Positions 12,632 to 26,089 of a stretch of 64,000 nucleotides of DNA are shown here, one piece after another. The DNA comes from Osedax fenrisi. Taxonomy: Eukaryota; Annelida; Polychaeta; Sabellida; Siboglinidae. The position numbers were made by a program, and so were the translations under genes. The stretch covers positions 107,575,070-107,639,069 of the forward strand of contig OZ025239.1 of the NCBI GenBank assembly GCA_964019155.1, given 5' to 3'. The notes beneath the pieces were generated by a model that saw nothing but the letters and a program-made list of their open reading frames with translations, made no database searches and was not told the DNA's origin. The number at the start of each line of letters is the position of its first letter. Position 1 is the first letter of the stretch.

Positions 12632-13015
12632 TTTACAAAAAATAAAAATAACTAATTATACATATATGTATATCTTTTAAATTATTTAAAAAAATATATT
12701 TACATAACTAATTTGTAAATAATGTGTTTCCAATAAATAATTCATGAACAAAACACATTCTCAATTTTAAATCATAATAAATATATATGTTTAAACTTTT
12801 GAAAAAATAGTGATAATTCAATACAAATAATAAAATATTGTAGTGTTATTAAATACAATACTGGTTTTTTATTACTAAGATTTTTACTACGATTATTATC
12901 CTTTCGTATGCTTAAAATAAATATAATCTATAATTTTCCAATTTAAAAAGTAGATTAATCATTAATGATTTGTAATAGTATTCAGGGGGTATTGGGGAGA
13001 AAGAATCCATTCGTC

Positions 13016-13283
<268 letters not shown>

Positions 13284-13284
<1 letters not shown>

Positions 13285-13519
13285 CCTTTTAACCATTCAT
13301 CTTTTATCTCTTTAATGTTTTATGGGATACCCAGCACAGTAATAGCCTCATAATAACAGCATAATAGACTTATTTAATAGCCTCAAATGTTTACATTGTG
13401 CTATTGTGCTGCTATTATGTTGCCATTAAATGTCTTTTATTCTGCTATTATGAGGCTATTACTGTTTGCTGGGTATCCCATAAAACATTAAAGAGATAAA
13501 AGATGAATGGTTAAAAGGT
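13284..13519. mobile_element. Inverted-repeat MITE, 236 bp
   Basis: Arms of over 50 bases start CCTTTTAACCATTCATC and reach TATGGGATACCCAGCA, then continue imperfectly through CAGTAATAGCCTCATAATA. No coding content; superfamily not assigned, target duplication unclear. Confidence 0.85.
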
Positions 13520-14524
13520 AAATCCTGATCCACTTTGTGATTATTTAATAAAGATACTTCACTGTAAAAGAGACTATAATACATTAAAATCCATTGAAGA
13601 TAAAAATGGAAACCAACTTACAGAAAGCATTGCTTTACTTCAAAGGTAGTCAGCATAATATCGCAACTACCTATATAATCACCCTATGAAACATGATCTT
13701 CAAATTAACAAGTAGTAGATATAACTATATAGGTTGCATACATATTATTTATACCCACTTCGTATGTTGAACATAACATAAATAGTCTACAAACTGAAGA
13801 ATCATCCAGTATCGATAATATTTTAATTGAACTGATAAAAAGAATGACCTGCTACAATATATATATTCATATAATTCTAATACAAAACTGTGAGTGCAAG
13901 ACATTAACAAGACATCCTATAACCTTCTATAACCGAAGTTATAGAAGGTCTTGATAATAAAGTACAAATACACCGATCATCAACAATATTATGGTATCAA
14001 TGATTATGGCATATCAAAAAAGACTGATTAGGAATAAGCCAAGATTTAAATGCAATGATTGAAATACTTTATGGAAATTCTATCAGTTCAATTATATAAT
14101 TGTATATAAACATATATGAACCCCTTCTAGATATATATCTGAGTAAAACAGGGTTGCTTGCTATTTCTAATATTATTCAATATTCGCCCCTATATATAAA
14201 TAGTATACTTAGTTTTATTAAAATTATTATCATTTTTAAATAAAGATTCTAATATAATGATTTTCTTTGTTCTTTTACAATGTATTATATATACTGAGTT
14301 TATTATATATATATTACAAGATAAATTATATGTTGCATATATTTATTGTATGTTTTTCATAGCAAAATTTAAGGATATTACCTTTTGATTATATAGAATA
14401 AAAATAAATGTAATTGTTCAAGGAGATATAAGAAAATACATTAAAATAAATAAATAAATAAAAAATAAAAAAATATTAAAAAATATCACATGTTTAAAAT
14501 ATCATAATGTTGTTAAAAGATAAT

Positions 14525-14555
<31 letters not shown>

Positions 14556-14750
14556 TAACATATTATATATATAATATATTATATATGTCATATATTATAT
14601 ATATATATATATATATATTGATTCAATAATATATAAATTTGAGTTTGCGAATATTAATTTCATAACTTAGATAAATAAATAGAATAAGTTAACATCGAGC
14701 GGTAACATCGATGCGGTAAGATTGCGTAAGTAAACGCGGAGGTGAGGCGT
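13520..14750. other. AT-rich intergenic DNA downstream of the EVC2-like gene
   Basis: Holds a palindrome-family copy near 13913-13955 and (AT)n runs at 14522-14625. The EVC2-like 3' UTR should start at 14750; no clear polyadenylation signal could be chosen because AATAAA-like words are frequent. Confidence 0.5.
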
Positions 14751-14976
14751 TCAGAAGTAGTCGGCGTCAGTGAAGTTCACGCTCGACTTGCGATGTTTCC
14801 GTTTACTGGAGGCAGGCCGTATGGGCGCCAGCTTAGTGGGCGGTATTCGCGTGTAGTCCTGCGACGTGAAGACGTCCGGGGAATAAGATCGACCAATCGG
14901 ATCGAGTCGTTTGTTGGAGAGCGGCGGCGGAGGTTTCGGGAGGCGGCGACGGCCCGATAGATTGTTCTTCTTGCGT
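14751..14976 (-). CDS. EVC2: EVC2-like last exon with stop codon
   Basis: Acceptor CCACACCAG|ACGC; the frame reads KKNNLSGRRRLPKPPPPLSN, KRLDPIGRSYSPDVFTS, SSKRKHRKSSV and ends NFTDADYF before TGA. Proline- and lysine-rich, with KRLDPIG like the EPIG of the limbin tail and a basic stretch near the end. A longer open frame in another register is a shadow. Confidence 0.75.
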
Positions 14977-17900
14977 CTGGTGTGGCGATGTGAGAGAGTG
15001 AGGGAGTAGGAGAGGGCGAGAGTGAGGGAGTGAGGGCGAGAGTGAGGGAGAGATAGGGAGTAGGAGAGTGTGAGAATGAGAGAGTGAGGGCGAGAGTGAG
15101 GGAGAGATAGGGAGTAGGAGAGTGTGAGAATGAGAGAGATGGATTTAGGGAGAGAGAGTGAGTGGAATAAAGTGTGGGGATATAGTATGGAGAGAAATAG
15201 ATAGAGTTGGGGAGTGAGGGAGAGAAGGAGAGTGAGTGGGATAGAGTGTGTGGAGAGAGAGATATATGGAGTTGGGGAGGGAGGGAGAGAAGGAGAGTGA
15301 GTGGGATAGAGTGTGTGGAGAGAGAAATAGATAGAGTTGGGGAGTGAGAAGGAGAGTGAAGTGCGACGTGTGTTATTACATCCATTCTAAATATTCACAG
15401 ATCGCGATAGATACAAACAAAGTTATTCTGTTACGCTTATCCCGTCGGTGTAAGCTCAATGACCTTGACGCGACTAGTGCGTTTAGTAAGCGTTAGAAAT
15501 AGTTCAAAAGGTCGTCGGGAACATTGAAAATGGATGACTAAAAGCATAAACATTGAACAACGGAACGAGAGTGGGCAGAATGGTGAGATTTATACGATTA
15601 AACGAAGGTGCACAATGTGATATTACGTAGACGGTGACTTGTCTGTCCACGATTTCTGGTCGCGAGGGGCGACTGATTTGTCGGAATTTAGACGCGTTCA
15701 CGTTTGCCACATAATCATAAATCTTACCATTCTGCCTAAACTTTAGTCCACTTCTAAAGCTCTTTCGAGGCGGACCTGCATCATACGCGAAGAGTGTGTG
15801 CATTATTATGATAGAATTGAAAGCGATTATTAAGCGGCCGCGAACGAAAGCGTAGCGTTTATACGTAAAAGATGGCGTACTAATGAATGCAAACTAAGTG
15901 AAATTAAGCGAAATTAAGCTGGCTTAAGTAAGGTATCTATTATTAAGGCGTCTAATAGAAAAGTTCTCACCCTCTTTTGTTTAATCTCAACCATGTTCTA
16001 TCACGAGTCGAGTAACAATTATTAATTATCGTACTAAATTATTATAACGTTGGCAAATATTAATTATTATTTTCTAAATGTATAATGATTGTAATAAAGT
16101 AATATAACGATGATATCATTCACTAACAAATTAATCGCGAATGAAATATATTTTTTAATTTATGTAAATATTAAAAAATATTTAAATGTATTTAATTAAT
16201 TAATTTCAATCTATTTAATAAAAATAATTTTAATATAGATTAATTGAATGTGATAAAACTACCTATCATCAGCATAATCTTCATCGGATTCAACACGAGT
16301 CCTCCCATAGGTGGCAGACTTTACACGAATAATTAAAGAACTTGCATGTCTACTAAACCTACGATGATTGTATATTATTTCAACAATGAATTATGATATA
16401 ATACGTACGATATTATTATAAATTATTAGATAATTATGTTGTGATTAAATCATAGTAATTATTAATTTACTTATACATCTCATCAATATATAATTATGAA
16501 ATGAAATGAAATGAATTTATTTTTAAAGAAACAGTTTGAATAATATATATAATAAACAATTATTTGCGAATATAATAAAAATAGCTCCTTTAAGGCATAT
16601 AAAGAAGTCTTTTTTAAGACTTATAAGAAATAAACACCAGATTATTATGAAATAGATTCTAGATTCATTGACATAAATATTAAAATCGTTCATTCGTACA
16701 GAAATCGTAAATCTTAGCGACGACGATTCAATAATAACATAACGATTACGCAATGATTACGCAATGACGATGATGCAATACTTACGATCCATGTCCTCTC
16801 GGAGAATCTACCGTATCGAATTTATCCGAAGTTATATTCGCCTCGGAGGCGATCTCTGCCGGTGTGTAACCTGATGGAGAGTTAACGTCACGTGTACAAC
16901 AGTTAGGCCAATGATAACGCTCGCTTTAAACGTAACCAACGCCTTCCTCGTATGGCGTAGTATATACTATAGTAGTATATACTATACTATATACTATATA
17001 CTATACTATATACTATATACTATACATCCCATTCGCTCGTAGAGTATTCACTTCGTTAAGGTAGCTCTAGAAGGTTAGGTTATGAAGTAGCAACACACAA
17101 AGAGTATGTTAGACGGGCATCTCAGCCACTATTACATTTCAGTGCGCGCGAGAACTTATATTTGGCAATACGAATATACTATGAATGTGAATGCATTCAC
17201 ATTCATTGTTCGGCATGCATAAACCAAGGCGTTTTTTTATTAATTGTAAACCCAATGTTAATTTTTGTACCATGTCGATTTGGGTATCAATTCATATCTA
17301 TTTTTTTTTCCATATTTTTATTTATTTTTTTTTGTTTACCTAATAGACTATATATTATTATTCACAATAGCCTATACAAATATTACCATTATTTAATTCA
17401 ATATGTAACATCATAATGGTAAAGATAATATTAATTGTGTTAATTTATCTATGGTAATGATAATAATAGGTCAATACCTACTGCGACAGTATTCTAGTGA
17501 AACCAGTGAAACCAACTCAAACCCAGTATATTAATTACCATATATATATATAGATATATGAATGAATGAATGAAATCAGTTTATAGACAATTATCTAAGG
17601 AGGATCATTGAAAGCTATAAGTAGCTTTATTAAGTCGATACCTCCATAGTATATGAATATAATAACTTTGGGACATTTATACAATAATAATAAGACTTGT
17701 GTACTAGAATTCAATATAATAAGAGTAAAGAAATATATATAAAGAGAATAATAATAATTATATGAATGTAGTAAATGCATAGTATACATATATGTATTGC
17801 ATATTATATATACTATTTATAGGTAATGTATTTATAGAATAATTTAAAATTTATATATACATAAATATAGTTATTAAATAAATTTGTGAGTTTACTTCTA

Positions 17901-20415
17901 TTCAATTTAAATATTACTATGGTTATATAAAACGCAGAATCGGCATTTGCAGTCGCAGCTCCTAAATGTTGGAATGCATTGCCAGCTGACATCAGATCAA
18001 CCGAGTCTGAACCTTTGTTTAAACGTAAAGTATATAATTATTTTATTTCTTTATAACTGCATTATTTAATATTGTTCTTGTTCTTTTATATATATATATA
18101 TTGTTCTTATTTATTTATGTTCAAATTGTTATTTCCTTCATTATTATTATATTATATGACGCCGATAAACATATGATGTTTAGTAGTCAATAAACTATTT
18201 AATAAAAAAAAATAATAATAATCAATTAGTGTGTACATCGAGAATATGCAATCTCCGCATCAATTATTATCCTACAAACATAAACACGCCTCCTACAATA
18301 TTCACAAATTCCCTGTACTGCCGCAGTAGGTAATAACCTAATAATATATCTGTAACATTAAGGATGACTTATATTATATATATATGAATAATTATTTATC
18401 TCTACAGGAGGTAAATAATATTTATAACATATATATAGAATATATTATAACATATATTAAACTAAATTAGTGACTAATTCAAATATGATTCATTGATAAT
18501 TTTTCCCTACAAAGTAGGGATAGAAAAATTAAATAAGACTCATTGTATTATTCCTCTCCACGGAAATCTTTAGTAAAAGGCGAAAGATTTATACGTGGCT
18601 GAAGAGAAACCAGAGTAATTTAATATTGAATATATTTGTATTCATCATAAAATATTTAAAATTAGAATAGTAATTTATTTTAATAAACGGTTTATTTAGA
18701 TATTGTTTGCTTTTCATAAAATATAATTAATATAATTATTTAACACAAATTTATATCAATATTTTAATATAACATTTTAATTTAAAATGTTTATAAAAAA
18801 TATAATTTATTTATATTTATTAACCTACTTATGAAAATTATCATGAGAAAAATGTCTTCTTAAATATAAATATATTGATGTGTATATAATCTATTTAATT
18901 TATATAGAAATATATATATAATATATTATATATATCTATATATATAGAATAATAAAAAAAGGTTAAATTCTAAATTACCTAAACATAATTAATTTGTTAA
19001 TGGTATGGTAAAATAAATGTAAAATATATATTTTTTATTATTATTTAAAAATAATATAATGCATATCATAGAAAATGAAAGTAGATACTTCATAGTTAAT
19101 CACATATCACATATTTAATCACATAACAACATAAAATAATACATGAAAATGTAAAATATCATTATTAATAAATACCTATAAATAAATTAAAAAATATAAA
19201 ATTATAATTAGTCCAAATTTAAAAGTAAGATTATGTATTTATTAATACAACATACTAGATTATATTATAATAGTAATAGCTAAGCCCTTTTCAAGGGGCT
19301 TTGGTATTATGGTATAACCCTATACCATATAGGCTATACTATAGTGCCTACCATTATGATAAATTCATATCAAATGTATAGGAATATTTTGTTATTTTAG
19401 CTTTTTATATATACAGTCAAATCTGCTACCTCGATATACCCTGGGAACCTAACATATGTATGTTTATTGTGTATTTTAATAATTATAATGCCAATTGTAT
19501 TTTATAAAATATTGTATATGCATAACTATTATTGTTCATTCTTATTTTGAACATAATAATAAGTATTAATTAACATATGATATATTATGGTTTGTAGCAA
19601 CAACAAAGTATAAAATTGAGAAATTTGAAGCGGGCGTCGTAGTAACATCGTAAAGTTAACATTAATCCGATGTATAATTGTAATATAATTGTATCCAGTC
19701 TTAATGTATGATAGATAATAATATATCTGTAACATTAAGGATGAGTTATATTATATTTATTATGAATAATTATTTTATATATATATATATATAAATATAT
19801 AAAGTCAAGTTATAAAGTGAAGTCTGTAGATGTATCGATTAATGTAATATACAGATGTGTCGAATTGAATTTAATTCAATTCGTTTATTATGTAATATCG
19901 ATATATCTGCATACATAAATAGTTTTAGTCTTCACGCTCGGTTGATGTATTGTGTATATTTCTATTGTGTAATTAAATGTTTTAAGTTTTTATCATTTGT
20001 ATAAATTGTTATTTGTTTTGTATTTTAAATTTGTTATTGTTTGTAAATTTCGTGTCGTTATTTTCCTATAAATTGAATGCCGCTCGGTGAGATCGATACA
20101 TTTTTGGTTCTGCATCTCACCGGGTTGGTGCATATTGTCATTGACGTTATTATTAGTATTATTATGTTATTTATGTTGTTATATTCAATAGGTCTTTGTC
20201 ATCAATAAAGTATATATGAACGAACTTCACTTTGTTACATATATATAGATATATATGTATATATATTTATATATTCTTCTCTAGGCTCACTCGTAATGTA
20301 ATGAAGCTAAATAAACCTGGAGATATCAAAACTAAACCAAACAAAATCAATACAAACGAATCCAAACCAAACTAAACCAAACCAGTGAAATCAACTCAAA
20401 CCCAAAACATTAATT

Positions 20416-20512
<97 letters not shown>

Positions 20513-23500
20513 TATAATCTATAATTTAGAGTATATTGTTTTCTATGTCCTTAAATCAGACATCTACGCATTGATTGTGCATTATAAACTATGCCTCATA
20601 GCATATAATGAAGCTAAATTGTGAATATATATATAATACTGACTTAACATTATTATTTATATACTATTACATTCAATTAATGTTATCTTTACCGTTATGA
20701 TTATATGTAATAGTAATATATGTATAGGATAGTATGAATGTGAATGCATTCGTATTGAGCATATAAGTTCTCGCCTACACTGAAATGTGATAGGCGTCTC
20801 GCCTCACTAGTGTATTACTTTGTTTTTGCACTTCGCGGATCCCACCTCTAGAATCATCTATATCACGTGTGATATCGTGAATCCGGTACACGAAATCACC
20901 CGCGTTCTTCGCGTAAATAAATACGAAACATTTTAAATACGCCGAACGCTAAAAGTAACCTAATGATATAAAATAAGACGATTTAAGTTCAACGCGATTA
21001 ATAAATCGACGAATAAGTATATCGCATACACGCGCGTTTAGATTTAGCGAACGACTGCGCTTCTTCAAGAAACGGGCGGCGCTACGGTGCCGCCACCTAC
21101 CTTCGCAGAGTTTATCGAGAAGTTGTTTATGCTCGTCGGCCGACTTCGTGGGGAACAGCATCGCCACCACGTCATCGAGTTCGTTGACCTTGAACTTTCC
21201 GAGCCGCACCAGCCCGTTAATGAACTGAATCTCCTGCATCCACACGGGAGTTAGTCGATAACGCGGATGTGATTCACAATCATAGAGATAGAGAGAAATA
21301 GAGTGGTAATACTCAATGCCTGGCAGCGTAAGCCAACGCGGAAAGCGGAAATACAAAATCAGCCATTTTGAGGCGACCAAATATTAAAATATAATATTCT
21401 TTTGATCATAACTTTTTTTACTATTAACAAAATAAAAAATCAAATATGTCAAATCCGCCATTTTGAGATGACCAAATTAGATTGACGCTTTTCGAATGCC
21501 AGATACCTTGTTTACTACTCTATTTCTCTCTAGCTCTATGTTCTCAATATTCTGCACAAAGTATTCTGCGCGCGGACATTTATAATGGATATATAGGACG
21601 CGGGTTCGAGCCCCGTCCGGACCGTTAAAATAGGTCTAAAATAATATTTAGAAGTGATCTTATATAATTGTGTATAAATAGATATTCGGCTCTCGTTATA
21701 ACCATGGATGCCTTAACACGAGAGCGGCTTCGAAGGGGCATTAGAGCCATATATGGTTATAAGTGAAAACTTCATCTAAGTTCCTTGATGGGAACTCCAC
21801 CGAAATAACATAAACAATAACAATACTGTTAAGATATACTACATATACACTAACAAGTATCAACGTTTAAGTACATTTGTTTATTAATGTGCATAGATGA
21901 GGTAACGGAGCCTTTATCTATAGAATATATTCGGTCTATAGAATAGCAGTCAGGTTTAGGTATAAAAATGATTTTTGTATGTAATCCTGTACATATATTC
22001 AGGTCACGAAACATGATACAAAATGGGGGTATTGTATCAAATATATATATATATATATATATGATATAGGTGGATATAGGTGGATATATATAAGGTTAAT
22101 GAATATGTGCTGATGTAATAATGATATCAGCGTGGTTATTATATTATAGTTAGGCTGGAGATATGTTCAGATCACGACGTATATCAACGACACTGGTTCC
22201 TCAGAGAGTGGAGCACATTATCGGAGCGGAAGTCGCGGCTCGTTACCTGATCGTGTTTCTGTGACATTCTGGCGACCTCGTTCTTCCTCTTCAACTCCTC
22301 GAGCGTTTGGCTGATCTCCTGTTCTATACGATTCCTGAGGTAGGGTGTGATACGTCACGCGCGACGATACACCGGCGTAGACATAGATCTCTAGGTTATA
22401 GCGGCATCGAACAGTCTATAGCGTAGTGGTTCCCAACCTTTTTTCACCACGACCCTTTTTTTTGATAATTCTTAATTTAAAATATACCACGACCAAATAA
22501 AAAATATTATTTTTTATTTTATTATTATTAAACCGTATTTGTATTCAAACTGTATCTAAAACACGAGCATTTTTTTATAATTAATATCGTTTCTATTCCA
22601 TTCCGTATACGGTCGTATGCTATATAGTACGGCGTCGAAATAGAGCTGCGGTACGACAGTAACAGTACCTGAACTCCTCCATTTCGATGAGATGTTTGTG
22701 TTTGATGGCGACCCGCCTCAGCTTAGCGGCCACGTTGTTCGAACAGCGCGACAACTCCTCGGACAGTTGCTGATCGTGCAGTTTGGCGAGCGACTCCTCC
22801 TTCTCGCGTAGACGCTCTTCTAGGCGTTTCGTCAGCGCCTGCCGGGTGTCAGTTTGTCAGTGTGTCGGTGTGTCAGTGTGTCGGTGTGTCGGAATGTCGG
22901 AGTGCGTTACGGATCAGTGTGTGGTTTGTGTGTCATCGTTGTTGGGTTCGTATGATATTAGTATGGTTAGTATGGGATTATTTTAGGGTTAGTTTAGGGT
23001 TATTATGGGGTTAGTATAGGGTTTATACGAGGTTAGTGTGGGTTTATATGGGGTTAGTGTGGGTTTGTTATGGGGTTTGGTATAATGTTAGTATAGAGTT
23101 AATATGGGGGTTAGTATAGGGTTAGTATGGGTTTAGTATGGGGTTAGAATGGGTTTAGTATGGGTTTAGTATTATGTTAGTATAGAGTTAGTATGGGGTC
23201 AGTATAGGGTCAGTATGGGTTTAGCATGGGGTTAGAATAGGTTTAGTATAGGGTTTATATGTAGTTAGTATAGGTTTGGTATGGGGATAAAATGTGATAA
23301 GTATGGGGATAAGTGACTAGTCAGTGTCAGGTGAGTTTAGTATAGAATATGTATGAGATTAGCACGGGGGGAATAGTATGGGCCTAGTACTGTATAGGAG
23401 TGGTAGTGGTAGTGTTTGTATGTAGGTTACATTTATAGTTCGGTTTTAGGATTGTGAACCGTTCTAAAGAAGAAATCTGTCGTCCATAGGTGAAGTTAAT

Positions 23501-24471
23501 GTGAAGTTAATGTGTATATGTATTTAATACATTTTGTAAATATCGAAATAGATATAATAAATTATTAAATAATATAATTGTATAATATATTTTATAAATG
23601 TTTTAGGTAGTTTGTTAAAGTTTGGAGTCGATGATGTCATTCGGACGGAGAATGTTACAAGAGTATAATAAGTACGACGTACTTTGTAAGTACTTACTAA
23701 GTACTTAGTAAGTACTTAGTACATGTATTGGTTACCTTCTCTTGCTTGCTGCGTTGTTGGTCGAGCCGTTTGTTAAGTTTATCCTGCTCCTTCTGATGTA
23801 GCTCTATGACCTTCTGACAGTCAGGGTCAGACAGGATGCCCTTTTCGTTAAGGTCATCCATTAGGTTAGACTTCAGGTTGTGGATAGCTTTCTGTTGCTC
23901 GTCTATCTTCGCCATCTGGTGGCGAGGTGTGGAGGTTTATCATCGATTTATGTCCCTCATTAATACTAAGATTATTGATTTAAATTACTTAACATTTCAA
24001 TTATTGTGCATAAATATCTTGTATAATAATGAAATATAAAATGATTTAAATTACTATATACATTTTTTACATATATAAAATAATAAATATCTAATTAGCA
24101 TACTCTTATTCTATATATATATATATATATTATATTTTCTTATATATTTTTATTCAAGAAATAGTAGAATATTTTTATTTGTTTTGATTTTATATTTTGA
24201 AAATAAAAAAATAATTATTTTAAATAATTTGTTTTAAAAGTACAATTTGATACAACATTACAAAAATATTTCAAAAGCTAAATGAAACTTTTACAAATAT
24301 GAAACAAGTGTACTAACTATCCATCTATTAAAAGTATCTCTCTCAATTATTATAATATATCTTATCTTAAATTCATAATTGAAAATTAAATAGAAATATT
24401 AGAAATATTTAGAATTTTTTATAAAAAAAAAAAAATATTATTTATTTTATAAAAAATGTATTTGATATATA

Positions 24472-24516
<45 letters not shown>

Positions 24517-26049
24517 CAATAATACACTAATATAAATAAGTTATACTATTAATAAGGAATGTGAATATGGTCTACAAATTAGACACTATTATGCGAGGTA
24601 CTACTATTATATAACCTCTTTCGCTTTATCAATCTGCATTTGAGTCATCATAGCTCCAATCTTAACTTCCTGTTCTCGTAGGTCATGACTTCTTGTCTTC
24701 ATCATTTCATCTCTTATCTAGGTCAATAAAATATGAGATTTAGAGTATCAGACATTTACAATATATATATATATATATTAATTATAAAGAAAAACAATTG
24801 TATACAATTATAATTAATGAAATCCTAATTATCTATAACAATATCTATATCAAATAGATTTATGTTCGGAAGGTATCGAATTATGAATGAGCTATAATGA
24901 ATATGAATTTTTATATATAAAATTTCTATCTAGTTTCATAAATTTCTTTTTAATCAAAGTAATTTTTGATAAACATACATTTACAGTGAATCTATGATGG
25001 CTGGAATAATAAAATTATAATTAGTCATGATTACCGCATATATATCACATTCATAACTGCCTGTGTGGCTCAGTTGAATAAGGTGTCAGATATATAAGCA
25101 TTAGGACGTGGGTTTAAACCACACGGACCCATAAATAGGTCTTACAATAATATTTAGAAATGATCTTATGTAATTGTTTATACATAAATGATCAGGTCTC
25201 GTTAACACCGTCGATGCTTTATGTCACGATAGCAGCCTAATAAGAACACTACAGCCGTACGTTATACAAACTAGTTTAAATAAATTATTTAGTAAATTAT
25301 AATCATAAATATATTTCAATTTGATTAAAATATAAATTGATATAAAAAAAAATTATAGTTTATTATTAGTAAATACAATGAGATAAAATATGTTTCTATA
25401 TTCCGCAATTGATTTTAGTATTATTGTTGATAAGATAACAATGGAAGATAAGATAACAATGACAGATAAGATAACAATGGCCGATAAGATAACAATGGAA
25501 GATGATATAAGAATGGAAGATAATATAAGAATGGAAGATAAGATTCAGTGATAACATAAGTGAACCTCTTCCATTTCAGCGTAGTCATCGGATTCATCTT
25601 CCTGTTGTTGGAGAAGTTCCACTCTCTGCGATATTTGACCTTGAAGAATGTCGATGTTGTCATCGGAATCTCGTCGCGACTTCTATCGTTCAATGCAAGA
25701 GCGTGGTTAATGATATCTCAATGCGATGTCAGTAGATTTCACACGATAAATAAATAGATAACCCCAACTAATATTAATCAATAGATAGTATAGTATAGAT
25801 ATTATAGTATAGATATTATAGTATAGATATTATAGTATAGATATTATAGTATAGATAGTATAGTATAGATAGTATAGTATAGATAGTATAGTATAGATAG
25901 TATAGTATAGATACTATTATTAAGTGCAGCTTCACATAACTATAATCATACGAGAAATACGCTAATAGATTTCATATTATAAATAAATAGATAAACAAAC
26001 ATCCTACAAATCTATACTATTATTGGGTGCAGTCTTGCATGTGTTCAAC

Positions 26050-26089
<40 letters not shown>

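Noticed and set aside
14777..15385. 202-codon minus frame ending NGNIASRA
   Set aside because: Its front is the pyrimidine-rich array and its end reads the last EVC2-like exon in the wrong register; the DADYF register has proper splicing and family-like sequence.
21595..21630. tRNA gene at the GGTTCGAGCC B box
   Set aside because: No closing acceptor or anticodon stem; the sequence continues into a body shared by four copies, so it is a SINE head.
22980..23010. Interstitial telomere repeat (TTAGGGTTAG)
   Set aside because: Only one or two partial matches in a degenerate GGGTTAGTAT minisatellite.
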